Positions 53,061 through 61,828 of a stretch of 64,000 nt of DNA are shown here, piece by piece. The DNA lies in NCBI GenBank assembly GCA_029265405.1, contig JAJUJI010000001.1, positions 124,001 through 188,000 on the forward strand, written 5' to 3'. The position numbers were made by a program, and so were the translations under genes. Positions within the stretch are counted from its first letter, which is position 1. Each line of letters begins with the position of its first letter. The DNA comes from Clostridiales bacterium. Its GTDB lineage: Bacteria > Bacillota > Clostridia > Oscillospirales > Oscillospiraceae. Under the pieces are notes generated by a model. It was given only the letters and a program-made list of their open reading frames with translations. It ran no database searches and was not told where the DNA came from.

Positions 53061-55808
53061 ATGAAAAAGAACGGAAATGGAAATATGGGGAACAAATTCA
53101 AGCCTGACAGCCAGAGCATAGTCAGCTACAGCCTTATGGGGCCGGAAAGCGGCGGGCCCTGCCTTGTGGACTCCAACGGGGGCAGGATAACCCGCATAAG
53201 GCCGTATTATTATGATAAAGAGTACACCGACGCGCATTGCAACCCCTGGAAAATAGAGGCCCGCGGCAGCGTTTTCAAGGCTCCGGACAGGGCCACCATC
53301 ACGCCCTTCGGCCTGGGCTACAAGAGCCGCGTATATTCGAAAAATCGCGTCAGATACCCGCTCAAGCGTGTAGACTGGGATCCCAAGGGCGAAAGGAATC
53401 CGCAAAACAGGGGGGTGAGCAAATATGTGCGCATATCCTGGGACGAGGCGGCGCAGATAGTCGCCGACGAGCTCAGGCGCGTCAAGGCGCGGTACGGGCC
53501 GGAGGCCGTCCTCTGCCAGGCGGACATGCACGGGGAGGGCAAGAACACCGCGCCCAGCCACGGCTGTCCGAACCGCCTGCTTTCCCTTATGGGAGGATAT
53601 ACGCTCCAGATGCGGAATATGGACTCCTGGGAGGGCTGGTTCTGGGGTGCAAAATATGTCTGGGGCTGCGAGCCGGTGGGCGAGATGGCGCCGCAGTCCA
53701 ACCTTTACCCGGACATAGCCAAAAACAGCGATATGCTGCTTTTTTGGGGCTGCGACCCGGAAACCACGCCTCTGGGCGTAGTCAGCCACCTGCCCGGGCG
53801 GCTGTGCTCGTGGCTGACCAAGATAGGGCTCAAGAGCATCTATATTTGCCCGGACCTCAATTACGGGGCGGCGGTGCACGCGGACAAATGGATACCCGTC
53901 TATCCGAACACCGACGCCGCCCTCCAGCTCGCCGTGGCCTACGTTTGGCTCACCGAGGAGACCTACGACAAGGAATACATCAGGACCCACGCCTACGGCT
54001 TCGACAAATTTGCCGACTATGTTTTGGGCAGGGAGGACGGCGTTCCAAAAACGCCGGAATGGGCGAGCGAGAAATGCGGCGTTCCCGAATGGACGATAAA
54101 GGCCCTGGCCCGCACCTGGGCCCAAAATACCACCAGCATTCTGCACGGAAACGGAGGCGGCCTCATCCGCGGGCCCTATTCCTCGGAGCCGGCCCGCCTT
54201 GAGGTCATGCTTCTGGGCATGCAGGGCCTGGGAAGGCCGGGCGTGCATCAGGCTAAGATGATAGAGTGGAACCTTTGGAACCGCGACTATCCCGTCCCAT
54301 ATCAGGGGCAGTTCGTCCCAAGGGTGACGGCGATAGCCGATCCGCTGCGCCCCGTGGAAGGAGACGTGGACCCGTCCATCAATATGAACAGGTTCGTGCT
54401 CACCGACGAGCAGAAGAGGAGGGCGCCGGAGCTTGTGGAGCTGTTCAGGCAGCTTCCGGCTCCGCTGCAGTTCATACCGCGCTGCCTCGTCCATAAGGCG
54501 ATTCTTGAGGGCCACGCCGAGTGGAGGGGCCTGCAGTGCTTTTCCTCCAGCCAGCAGCCGGACGCCAACAATTACAGGAAGCCTACCCAGCAGTACCAGT
54601 TCGAGCTGATGAAGTATCCCCGCGACGGGCTCAGCCGCGTGCATATGATATGGACGGACGCTCCCTGCCAGGTTACCTGCTGGAACGACGGCAACCTGAG
54701 CATTAAGGCTTACCGCGACGAGAGCATAGAGTGCATCGTGGCCCAGCACCCGTGGCTTGAAAACGACTGCTATTTCGCGGACGTTATTTTTCCCGTCGCC
54801 ACAAAGCACGAGGTGAGCGACCTTGCCAACGACCTTTCCAGCGGCGCCTTTACCAGCATATATCTGACGGAGCCATGCTGCCCGCCCGTCGGCGAGTCGC
54901 TTTCGGACTTCGACGTTTGCGCCCGCGTCGCGGAAAAGCTGGGCAAGGAGTATTACGACGCCTACACGGGAAGGCTCAGCGCGGAGGAGAGAGTGCGCTT
55001 CTTCTACAAGGCCACGGGCTGCGAGGATTATATGACCTGGGAGGAATTCAGGAAAAGGAAGATCTTCGTAGTGCCCTGCAAGACCCAGGAGGAGCTGGAC
55101 AAGATACCCGCGGGACTTATAGGCTTCTACAGGGACCCGGAAAGCAACCCGCTTTCCACTCCCACCGGCAAGCTGGAATATTACGCCACGCAGATAGCGG
55201 AGCATACGCCGGACGACCCCGAGAGGCCGCCGGTGCCCCACTGGATAGAAAGCGGGGAAAGCCACGACGAGCGGCGCTCCTCCAAACGGGCGGAAAGGTA
55301 CCCGCTGCTGTGCCAGTCCAACCACGGGCGCTGGCGCATGCACGCCCAGTGCGACGACATAATCTGGAACCGCGAGGTCGAAACGATGAAGATCCGCGGG
55401 GCGGACGGCTACCAGTATGAGCCGGTTTGGCTGCATACCTCAGAGGCTGAAAAGCGCGGCATCAGGCACGGCGACATAGTCAAGGTGTTCAACGAGCGGG
55501 GCATAGTCCTTTGCGGGGCCTACGTGACGGAGCGGCTTATGCCCGGCGTGTGCTATGTCGACCACGGCTCGCGGCTTGACCCCATTATACCCGGCTGGCT
55601 GGACAGGGGAGGCGCGATAAACACCATCTCCCCCGCGGCTCCCACGTCTAAAAACGCCACGGGCATGGCGGTAAGCGGCTTTTTGGTGGAGGTGGAAAAG
55701 GTAAGCGAGGAGGAGTGGGCCGCATGGAGGCGCGATTATCCCCAGGCCTTTGAGCGCAAGATAGACCGGGCGGCCGGCGTCTGCCTGGAGGGCTGGCTGA
55801 TTGAGTGA
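53061..55808 (+). CDS. Transhydroxylase-like molybdopterin oxidoreductase, second copy
   Basis: 915 residues, same family as the pyrogallol enzyme at 15 kb (PWKIEARGSVFKAP, RVRYPLKRVDWDPKGERNPQ, NMDSWEGWFWGAKYVWG, GGAINTISPAAPTSKNATGM). The Mo-ligand Asp-Ser pair is kept at D188-S189, but the HHxWG motif that carries the catalytic His in the first enzyme is replaced by MHGEGKN (H157, one residue further from D188). No FeS subunit follows. It may be a dehydroxylase, a transhydroxylase with another substrate, or use an external electron carrier. An ATG 24 bases later has a slightly better context. Confidence 0.8.
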   Translation: MKKNGNGNMGNKFKPDSQSIVSYSLMGPESGGPCLVDSNGGRITRIRPYYYDKEYTDAHCNPWKIEARGSVFKAPDRATITPFGLGYKSRVYSKNRVRYPLKRVDWDPKGERNPQNRGVSKYVRISWDEAAQIVADELRRVKARYGPEAVLCQADMHGEGKNTAPSHGCPNRLLSLMGGYTLQMRNMDSWEGWFWGAKYVWGCEPVGEMAPQSNLYPDIAKNSDMLLFWGCDPETTPLGVVSHLPGRLCSWLTKIGLKSIYICPDLNYGAAVHADKWIPVYPNTDAALQLAVAYVWLTEETYDKEYIRTHAYGFDKFADYVLGREDGVPKTPEWASEKCGVPEWTIKALARTWAQNTTSILHGNGGGLIRGPYSSEPARLEVMLLGMQGLGRPGVHQAKMIEWNLWNRDYPVPYQGQFVPRVTAIADPLRPVEGDVDPSINMNRFVLTDEQKRRAPELVELFRQLPAPLQFIPRCLVHKAILEGHAEWRGLQCFSSSQQPDANNYRKPTQQYQFELMKYPRDGLSRVHMIWTDAPCQVTCWNDGNLSIKAYRDESIECIVAQHPWLENDCYFADVIFPVATKHEVSDLANDLSSGAFTSIYLTEPCCPPVGESLSDFDVCARVAEKLGKEYYDAYTGRLSAEERVRFFYKATGCEDYMTWEEFRKRKIFVVPCKTQEELDKIPAGLIGFYRDPESNPLSTPTGKLEYYATQIAEHTPDDPERPPVPHWIESGESHDERRSSKRAERYPLLCQSNHGRWRMHAQCDDIIWNREVETMKIRGADGYQYEPVWLHTSEAEKRGIRHGDIVKVFNERGIVLCGAYVTERLMPGVCYVDHGSRLDPIIPGWLDRGGAINTISPAAPTSKNATGMAVSGFLVEVEKVSEEEWAAWRRDYPQAFERKIDRAAGVCLEGWLIE

Positions 55809-55841
55809 AATGCTCGCGAAAATATGATTAACGGTTTTAGC

Positions 55842-55876
55842 GGCCGGGGGAAAGGGTTCCGCCCTTTTCCCCGGCC
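55842..55876 (+). terminator. Terminator after the second molybdoenzyme
   Basis: 15-bp stem GGCCGGGGGAAAGGG with one G-T pair, 5-base loop, 33 bases after the stop codon. Confidence 0.75.
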
Positions 55877-56064
55877 TAATTGCGCGCGGCCGCAGCCCGG
55901 CGCATAATGCGCTGCGGATTCGAGGTTGCGGCCTCCGCCGCAAACATAAATAACGCGGCGCCGTTCGGCTTGCGGCGCTCGCCCTTTTTCGGCATATTGC
56001 TCCCCGCTCCGCCGCTACTATTTGTCTATGGATAGGCTGATAACGGCTTTGGGGGGCGGACTAT

Positions 56065-56814
56065 ATGAACAAATCTGAGAGCTTTGAAACTAAAGACGAA
56101 AAAGAAGGATATTTCGGCGTTGCGAGCTGCCTGCGAGCCTGCGCAAGGCCGGGCATGAGAATACTGGAGGTGGGGGAGGTGAGTTGTCTGGCGGAGCTTG
56201 CCCTGGAGGGCTTCCATACTGAGGCGGATGCGCTTTCGTCTGGTCCGGGCGGACTCGAAAAGCCCGAGGTTTTTAAGTGCGGGCTGAGCGGCCTAGGCTT
56301 GATAGGCGGCGGCTCCTTCGATATGACGCTTGCCCTCGAGCCTATGCTATGCCTTCAAACATACGCTGATAAAAGGAAGGCGATAAGCGAGGTTTTCCGC
56401 GTTACGAAGCCGGAAGGCTTGATTTTTCTGGCCTTCAATATAAAGACGAAACAGGGCGGGGAGCTGCTCCTTGCCCGGGTACGGGCGGAGGAGCCGGAAA
56501 AGGACAGCCCGCATGGAGAGGGAGGCGTTCGGAAAAACAGCCCTTTAATGGCCGCATATTGCCGGGCGTGCAAAGAAGAGGCCGGCAAGCTTATGTCCGG
56601 TTTTCCCGCCGTCTGTCTGCGTCTGGCCTCGGCGGGCTCTCCGCGCCTCGCCCTGCTCAAGGCCTCGGAAGCCGCGGACGACAAGCTATATGGGAAGAAT
56701 GCGGAGTGCCCTTTTTTGGCCTGCGGAAGGAGAGAACCTGCGGGCGCGGCTCAAGGCTGCGTCGGCGTATTTAAAAAGACGCCGCCGCTGCGTCTGAAAT
56801 ATGTCGATTATTAG
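56065..56814 (+). CDS. Degenerate class I SAM methyltransferase-like protein
   Basis: 249 residues. RILEVGEVSCLAELALEGFH holds a weakened motif I, SFDMTLALEPMLCLQTY the post-II/IV region, and ISEVFRVTKPEGLIFLAF a typical methyltransferase-11 tail. The C-terminal half has scattered cysteines with no second motif. Binding of SAM is doubtful. It lies after the molybdoenzyme terminator, possibly with its own promoter. Confidence 0.55.
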   Translation: MNKSESFETKDEKEGYFGVASCLRACARPGMRILEVGEVSCLAELALEGFHTEADALSSGPGGLEKPEVFKCGLSGLGLIGGGSFDMTLALEPMLCLQTYADKRKAISEVFRVTKPEGLIFLAFNIKTKQGGELLLARVRAEEPEKDSPHGEGGVRKNSPLMAAYCRACKEEAGKLMSGFPAVCLRLASAGSPRLALLKASEAADDKLYGKNAECPFLACGRREPAGAAQGCVGVFKKTPPLRLKYVDY

Positions 56815-56891
56815 CGGAGCCGGCGCTTGAACGGCTTGCGCCGCGAGCATGCGGAAGAAAAACGCGTTTGGCTTAAGCATATATGGGCGTC

Positions 56892-56946
56892 TTTACACGC
56901 ATTTAACATAAGAGCTGTTTCCGACTTTACATTAGATAAGTATAGT
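56892..56946 (+). promoter_or_regulatory. Pho-box-like repeats and -10 of the pst operon
   Basis: TTTACA, five bases, TTAACA at 11-base spacing, then TTTACA again about 22 bases on and TATAGT as -10. TT(A/T/C)ACA repeats at this spacing are the PhoP binding pattern in Gram-positives. The PhoP/PhoR genes are not in the window. Confidence 0.5.
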
Positions 56947-56999
56947 CAAACTGTACTTAACAAAAAATAATGTGAAGCTGAAAAAGGAGAAGCAGTGCA

Positions 57000-57872
57000 A
57001 TGAAGAAGACCATGGCGATTATGGCGGCGGCCGTTATGCTTGCCGGCCTGCTTGCCGGTTGCGGAGGCAAAAGCGGAGGCTTTGATTCCAAAAAGGATAT
57101 CACCGTGATATCGCGCGAGGAGGGCTCTGGCACCAGGGGCGCGTTTGTCGAGCTGTTCGGAATAGAGAAAAAGGACGCCGACGGGAAGAAGGTAGACTAC
57201 ACGATTTCGACGGCCGAGATAAACAACAGCACCGGAGTCGTTCTTACCAACGTGTCCACAAACGAATACGCCATAGGCTACGCCTCCCTCGGGGCCGTAA
57301 ACGACAGCGTAAAGGTCCTGAAAATCGACGGAGTGGAAGCCACGGTCGAGAATATTTTAAACGGCTCCTACAAGATAGCCAGGCCCTTCAATATCGCCAC
57401 AAAGGGCCAGGTTTCCGAAGCGGCTCAGGATTTTATAGATTTTATACTCTCCTCCGACGGCCAGGCGGTGGTCGAGGCCAACGGATATATCCCTCTTGAA
57501 ACCGCCGGCGCCTATTCCGGGAGCAAGCCCTCGGGGAAAATAGTGGTTGCAGGCTCGTCCTCGGTGACGCCGGTCATGGAAAAGCTGAAGGAGGCCTATC
57601 TGGCCGTCAATACGAACGCTGCGATTGAAATACAGCAGAGCGATTCAACCACGGGCATGAACAGCGCCATCGAGGGCGCCTGCGACATCGGCATGGCCTC
57701 CCGCGAGCTGAAGGACAGCGAAAAGGAAGCCGGCCTCGTTGCGACAAAAATAGCCATAGACGGAATAGCTGTCATAGTGAACCCCAAAAACACCGTAGAC
57801 GACCTGACCAAGGACCAGGTCATGGGCATCTATACGGGCCGGTACAAGACCTGGGCCGATTTGAGCAAGTAG
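57000..57872 (+). CDS. pstS: Phosphate-binding lipoprotein PstS, circularly permuted
   Basis: 290 residues. The signal peptide ends with the lipobox LLAGC (Cys20), so it is a membrane-anchored lipoprotein. The two periplasmic-binding halves are in reversed order: the first half ITVISREEGSGTRGAFVELF is normally C-terminal, and the second half KIVVAGSSSVTPVMEKLKEA normally N-terminal. The phosphate-binding Ser/Thr/Arg residues are present in both. This permuted form is, as I recall, common in gut Clostridia. It is the first gene of pstSCAB-phoU. Confidence 0.9.
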   Translation: MKKTMAIMAAAVMLAGLLAGCGGKSGGFDSKKDITVISREEGSGTRGAFVELFGIEKKDADGKKVDYTISTAEINNSTGVVLTNVSTNEYAIGYASLGAVNDSVKVLKIDGVEATVENILNGSYKIARPFNIATKGQVSEAAQDFIDFILSSDGQAVVEANGYIPLETAGAYSGSKPSGKIVVAGSSSVTPVMEKLKEAYLAVNTNAAIEIQQSDSTTGMNSAIEGACDIGMASRELKDSEKEAGLVATKIAIDGIAVIVNPKNTVDDLTKDQVMGIYTGRYKTWADLSK

Positions 57873-57886
57873 CCGGAATGGGCGGA

Positions 57887-57922
57887 GGCGCGGCGGATGC
57901 GAAAAAACAAAACCGCCGCGCC
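57887..57922 (+). other. Intercistronic hairpin after pstS
   Basis: 10-bp stem GGCGCGGCGG with its complement over a 16-base A-rich loop, before the pstC ribosome site. It probably lets more PstS than permease be made. Confidence 0.6.
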
Positions 57923-57948
57923 GATAAGGCCGATAAGGAAGATAGACT

Positions 57949-58800
57949 ATGATTAAGCTGAAAGAAGAGCTGATGCGCGCGGTGTTCCTGATTTGCGCCT
58001 GCGTATCCGTTCTTGCCGTCGCGCTCATTTGCGTGTTTCTGTTTTCCAGCGGCCTGCCGGCGATGGCCCAAATAGGCTTTTCCGCCTTTCTCACCGGCAG
58101 GGTTTGGAAGCCGACAAACGATATTTACGGCATATTCCCGATGATACTCGGCAGCCTCTGCGTGACCGCCGGGGCCCTTGCCATCGGCGTGCCGACGGGC
58201 ATCCTAAGCGCCGTCTTCATGGCCAAATTCTGCCCTAAACGGCTGTACCGGCTGCTCAAGCCGGGGATCAACCTGCTGGCGGGCATACCCTCCGTTGTAT
58301 ACGGCTTTTTCGGGCTTATGGTCATAGTGCCATTTATCAGAAACACTCTGGGCGGCAGCGGCTCGAGCATGCTGGCCGCCTGCCTGGTGCTGGGGATAAT
58401 GATATTGCCGACCGTCATAGGCGTGTCCGAGGCCTCGATAAGGGCCGTGCCGGAGAGCTACTACGAGGGCTCGCTGGCGCTGGGGGCCAGCCATGAGCGC
58501 AGCGTATTTTTCGCGGTCCTGCCGGCGGCGAAGCAGGGGATATTCGCCGCCGTCATTTTGGGAGTAGGAAGGGCCATAGGGGAGACTATGGCCGTAGTAA
58601 TGGTCGCCGGGAACCAGGCGGTGATGCCAAGCGGCCTGCTCAAGGGGCTGCGCACCATGACGGCCAATATAGTCATGGAAATGGGCTACGCGGCGGACCT
58701 CCACAGGCAGGCCCTTATAGCGACGGGGGTCGTGCTGTTTGTTTTCATCCTGCTGATAAACCTGGCCTTTTCGCTGGTGAAAAGGAGGATGAACCTATGA
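57949..58800 (+). CDS. pstC: Phosphate ABC permease PstC
   Basis: 283 residues with six membrane segments. The EAA-like cytoplasmic loop is SYYEGSLALGASHERSVFFA and the motif GVGRAIGETMAVVMV contacts the ATPase. It pairs with PstA as the membrane channel of the phosphate importer. AAGGAAG lies before the ATG; its stop overlaps the pstA start. Confidence 0.93.
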   Translation: MIKLKEELMRAVFLICACVSVLAVALICVFLFSSGLPAMAQIGFSAFLTGRVWKPTNDIYGIFPMILGSLCVTAGALAIGVPTGILSAVFMAKFCPKRLYRLLKPGINLLAGIPSVVYGFFGLMVIVPFIRNTLGGSGSSMLAACLVLGIMILPTVIGVSEASIRAVPESYYEGSLALGASHERSVFFAVLPAAKQGIFAAVILGVGRAIGETMAVVMVAGNQAVMPSGLLKGLRTMTANIVMEMGYAADLHRQALIATGVVLFVFILLINLAFSLVKRRMNL

Positions 58801-59636
58801 GCCGCGCAAAGCTCCAGTCCCTAATTCTCAGGCTGGCCGCATACGCCGCCATAGCGCTGACAGCCGCCGCGCTGGTATTCATCGTGGCTTATATAATAAT
58901 AAAGGGATTGCCGAATATTACGCCGTCCCTGTTCAGCCTCAAATACAACTCGGAAAACCTGTCCATGTTTCCGGCCATAATCAACACCATAACGATGACG
59001 CTGCTGACGCTTTTGATCGCCGCGCCGCTGGGAATAGGGGCGGCCATATATCTTGCCGAGTACTCAAAGCGCAGCAGCACGATAGTAAGGCTTATAAGAA
59101 CCACGGCCGAAACGCTGACGGGCATACCTTCGATAATATACGGATTGTTCGGCTATCTTATGTTTGTGATTTTTCTCGGCTGGAGCTATTCGATGCTTGC
59201 GGGCGCGTTCACGCTTTCCATAATGATTTTGCCCGTCATTATGAGAACGACCGAGGAGGCTCTCAATTCCGTACCCGATATTTACAGGGAGGGCAGCTTT
59301 GGGTTGGGAGCGGGAAAGCTGAGAACGGTATTCAGGATCGTTCTTCCGTCCGCGGTGCCCGGAATATTGGCGGGCATAGTGCTTTCCGTCGGAAGGGTTG
59401 TCGGGGAGACGGCTGCGCTCATATATACCGCCGGAACGGTGGCGCAGATACCCGGCAATCTGCTGTCGAGCGGGAGGACTATGTCCATACATCTGTACGC
59501 CCTGTGGCAGGAGGGGCTGCATACCGGGCAGTCGTACGCAACGGCTCTGGTTCTGCTGGCGGTAGTAATAGGACTCAACGCGCTGTCCTCCTTTATAGCC
59601 AGGAGGCTCAACGGACTGTCCGGCGAAAGGAAATAA
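58797..59636 (+). CDS. pstA: Phosphate ABC permease PstA
   Basis: 279 residues, six segments. FGLGAGKLRTVFRIVLPSAV is the EAA loop, and SVGRVVGETAALIYTAGTVA the conserved PstA stretch. ATGA overlaps the pstC stop by four bases, so translation is coupled. Confidence 0.93.
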   Translation: MSRAKLQSLILRLAAYAAIALTAAALVFIVAYIIIKGLPNITPSLFSLKYNSENLSMFPAIINTITMTLLTLLIAAPLGIGAAIYLAEYSKRSSTIVRLIRTTAETLTGIPSIIYGLFGYLMFVIFLGWSYSMLAGAFTLSIMILPVIMRTTEEALNSVPDIYREGSFGLGAGKLRTVFRIVLPSAVPGILAGIVLSVGRVVGETAALIYTAGTVAQIPGNLLSSGRTMSIHLYALWQEGLHTGQSYATALVLLAVVIGLNALSSFIARRLNGLSGERK

Positions 59637-59639
59637 AAA

Positions 59640-60410
59640 GTGAATAACGCGCAGAATGGAAGAATAAAGTTTGAGATAAGCAGGCTCAATCTGTACTACG
59701 GCGGCTTTCAGGCGCTGAAAAACATAGAGCTGAACATACCGGCCAACGAGATAACCGCCCTAATCGGCCCCTCCGGCTGCGGCAAATCGACCCTTCTAAA
59801 GACCCTGAACAGGATGAACGACCTTGTGGAGGGCTGCAGAATAGAGGGAAGTGTGCTGCTTGACGGGGAGGACATATATTCGAACATAGACGTCAACAAG
59901 CTCAGAAAAAGGGTCGGCATGGTGTTTCAAAAGCCGAACCCCTTCCCGATGAGCATATACGACAACATAGCCTACGGGCCGAGGACGCACGGAATAAAAA
60001 ACAAGGCCAGGCTGGACGAAATAGTGGAGCGCTCGCTGACGGGCGCGGCCATTTGGGGAGAGGTCAGGGACAGGCTGAAGAAAAGCGCGCTGGGCCTCTC
60101 GGGCGGCCAGCAGCAGCGCCTGTGCATAGCCAGGGCGCTTGCCGTCGAGCCGGAGGTGCTGCTGATGGACGAGCCGACCAGCGCCCTGGATCCCATATCC
60201 ACAAGCAAGATAGAGGACCTTGTGCTGGAGCTGAAGAAAAATTATACTATTGTCATAGTCACGCACAACATGCAGCAGGCTACGCGCATTTCGGACAATA
60301 CGGCGTTTTTCCTGCTCGGCAATATGGTGGAATACGGCAAGACGGAGATATTGTTCTCAACTCCGCGGGATAAAAGGACCGAGGACTACATCACCGGCAG
60401 GTTCGGCTGA
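59640..60410 (+). CDS. pstB: Phosphate ABC ATPase PstB
   Basis: 256 residues. Walker [10 protein letters not shown], signature [16 protein letters not shown], Walker [14 protein letters not shown] and the switch His in [16 protein letters not shown]. The Q-loop reads [17 protein letters not shown], which identifies the Pst branch. GTG start after GAAAGGA, three bases behind pstA. Confidence 0.95.
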   Translation: MNNAQNGRIKFEISRLNLYYGGFQALKNIELNIPANEITALIGPSGCGKSTLLKTLNRMNDLVEGCRIEGSVLLDGEDIYSNIDVNKLRKRVGMVFQKPNPFPMSIYDNIAYGPRTHGIKNKARLDEIVERSLTGAAIWGEVRDRLKKSALGLSGGQQQRLCIARALAVEPEVLLMDEPTSALDPISTSKIEDLVLELKKNYTIVIVTHNMQQATRISDNTAFFLLGNMVEYGKTEILFSTPRDKRTEDYITGRFG

Positions 60411-60474
60411 CGCGAGGGGCGCTTTTGAAGAGCGCAGGCATGGCTTATTTACAATCAAAAGGCGGGGCGGAACA

Positions 60475-61122
60475 ATGAGGAACAGGTTTGACACGCAGCT
60501 TGAGATATTGAACGGCGAGCTCACCGATATGGGCGCCATGTGCGAGGACGCAATAGCCTGCGCCGTAAGGGCCCTGCTGTACCGGGACATGGAGCTTGCC
60601 GCAAAGGCTAAGACCATAGAAATAGAAATTGACAGGATGGAGAGCGACATAGAAAGCCTCTGCCTGAAGCTCTTGCTCCAGCAGCAGCCGGTGGCGAGGG
60701 ACCTGCGGCTGATTTCCGCTGCGCTGAAAATGATAACGGACATGGAGCGCATAGGGGACCAGGCGGCCGACATAGCAGAAATAGTGACCTATATCGATTT
60801 GTCAAGGAGCATATCCCAGCTCCATATTAGGGAGATGGCGGAGGCCTGCATAAAGATGGTTTCGGAAAGCGTGGAATCCTTCGTCCGGCGCGACCTGGAG
60901 CTTGCCAACGCGGTCATAGCTTACGACGACGTAGTGGACGGGCTGTTCGCCAAAACAAAGACTGAGCTGATAGGCTTGATTTCCGACGACAGGAGCTTCG
61001 GCGAGCAGGCGCTGGACCTGCTTATGATAGCAAAATACCTTGAGCGAATAGCCGACCACGCGACCAACGTGGGCGAATGGGTGGTGTTTTCCATCACAGG
61101 AAAGCACCGCTCGGTAGACTGA
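60475..61122 (+). CDS. phoU: Phosphate transport regulator PhoU
   Basis: 215-residue all-helical protein with two repeated PhoU domains; metal-binding-type motifs appear in IEIEIDRMESDIE and ITDMERIGDQAADIAE, and in KYLERIADHATNVGEWV. It limits Pst transport and PhoR signalling when phosphate is high. Ends in a strong terminator. Confidence 0.93.
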   Translation: MRNRFDTQLEILNGELTDMGAMCEDAIACAVRALLYRDMELAAKAKTIEIEIDRMESDIESLCLKLLLQQQPVARDLRLISAALKMITDMERIGDQAADIAEIVTYIDLSRSISQLHIREMAEACIKMVSESVESFVRRDLELANAVIAYDDVVDGLFAKTKTELIGLISDDRSFGEQALDLLMIAKYLERIADHATNVGEWVVFSITGKHRSVD

Positions 61123-61136
61123 GGAAAGCTGGCTGC

Positions 61137-61190
61137 AAAAAAGCGAAGCAGGAGGCCTCCGCTTGCGGAGAAGGACTGCTTCGCTTTTTT
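61137..61190 (+). terminator. Terminator of the pst operon
   Basis: 14-bp stem AAAAAAGCGAAGCA with its complement around a 26-base loop that has its own small stem, ending in seven T. Confidence 0.85.
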
Positions 61191-61210
61191 TGTCTTTGAA
61201 TTTTGCGGCG

Positions 61211-61239
61211 TTTAAAAAGTACGGAGGCCGTGCTATAAT
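61211..61239 (+). promoter_or_regulatory. Promoter of the HAD-like gene
   Basis: TTTAAA, 17-base spacer and TATAAT, 24 bases before the ATG. Confidence 0.5.
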
Positions 61240-61262
61240 GTGCAAAAAAGAAAGGAAAGCTT

Positions 61263-61730
61263 ATGAAAACCAAAATTCCGGGCATAGGCGAGCTGGACAT
61301 TGAATATGTGGCAATGGATTTCAACGGCACCATAGCCGTCGACGGCAAAATGAAGGAAGGCGTCAGGAGCCGGATAATTAAGCTTGCCGAGCTCTATAAG
61401 GTATACGTTATAACATCGGATACTCAGGGCACGGCCTCAAGGGAGCTTGCCGGGCTGCCGGTGGCCCTGGAAATATACGATACCGGCAACGCCGGCGAAA
61501 AAAAGCTGCAAACGGTGGAGAGGCTCGGCGCTGGGCGCTGCGCCTGCGTGGGAAACGGGCGCAACGACGTCCTGATGTTTCGGGCGGCGGCGCTGAGAAT
61601 AGCCGTCCTTGAAACGGAGGGCCTTTACGCGCCACTGCTCCGGGAAGCCGACCTTCTGGCCAGGTCGAGCGAGGATGCGCTGGACCTGCTGCTGGATCCC
61701 AAACGCCTGATATCGGGGCTCAGGAAGTAA
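61263..61730 (+). CDS. Small HAD-superfamily protein, soluble P-type-ATPase-like
   Basis: 155 residues. Motif I is AMDFNGTIAVDG; the second Asp of the usual DxDGT is Asn, so phosphoryl transfer may be altered. VYVITSDTQG carries motif II, and VGNGRNDVLMF motif IV with its Asp. The shape resembles the small soluble P-type ATPase-like group (COG4087). The substrate is unknown. Confidence 0.75.
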   Translation: MKTKIPGIGELDIEYVAMDFNGTIAVDGKMKEGVRSRIIKLAELYKVYVITSDTQGTASRELAGLPVALEIYDTGNAGEKKLQTVERLGAGRCACVGNGRNDVLMFRAAALRIAVLETEGLYAPLLREADLLARSSEDALDLLLDPKRLISGLRK

Positions 61731-61828
61731 GAGGTAAAACTTCAATAATTTACCGCTGCACCGCCCCTTTGCGCCTTACGAAAAAACATACGGAGACATT
61801 CCCGTATATTCGTTAAGGAGGGGCGTTT

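Noticed and set aside
52917-55436. A long leftward open frame antisense to the second molybdoenzyme
   Set aside because: No ribosome site and no domain; the opposite strand carries the conserved family motifs along its whole length.
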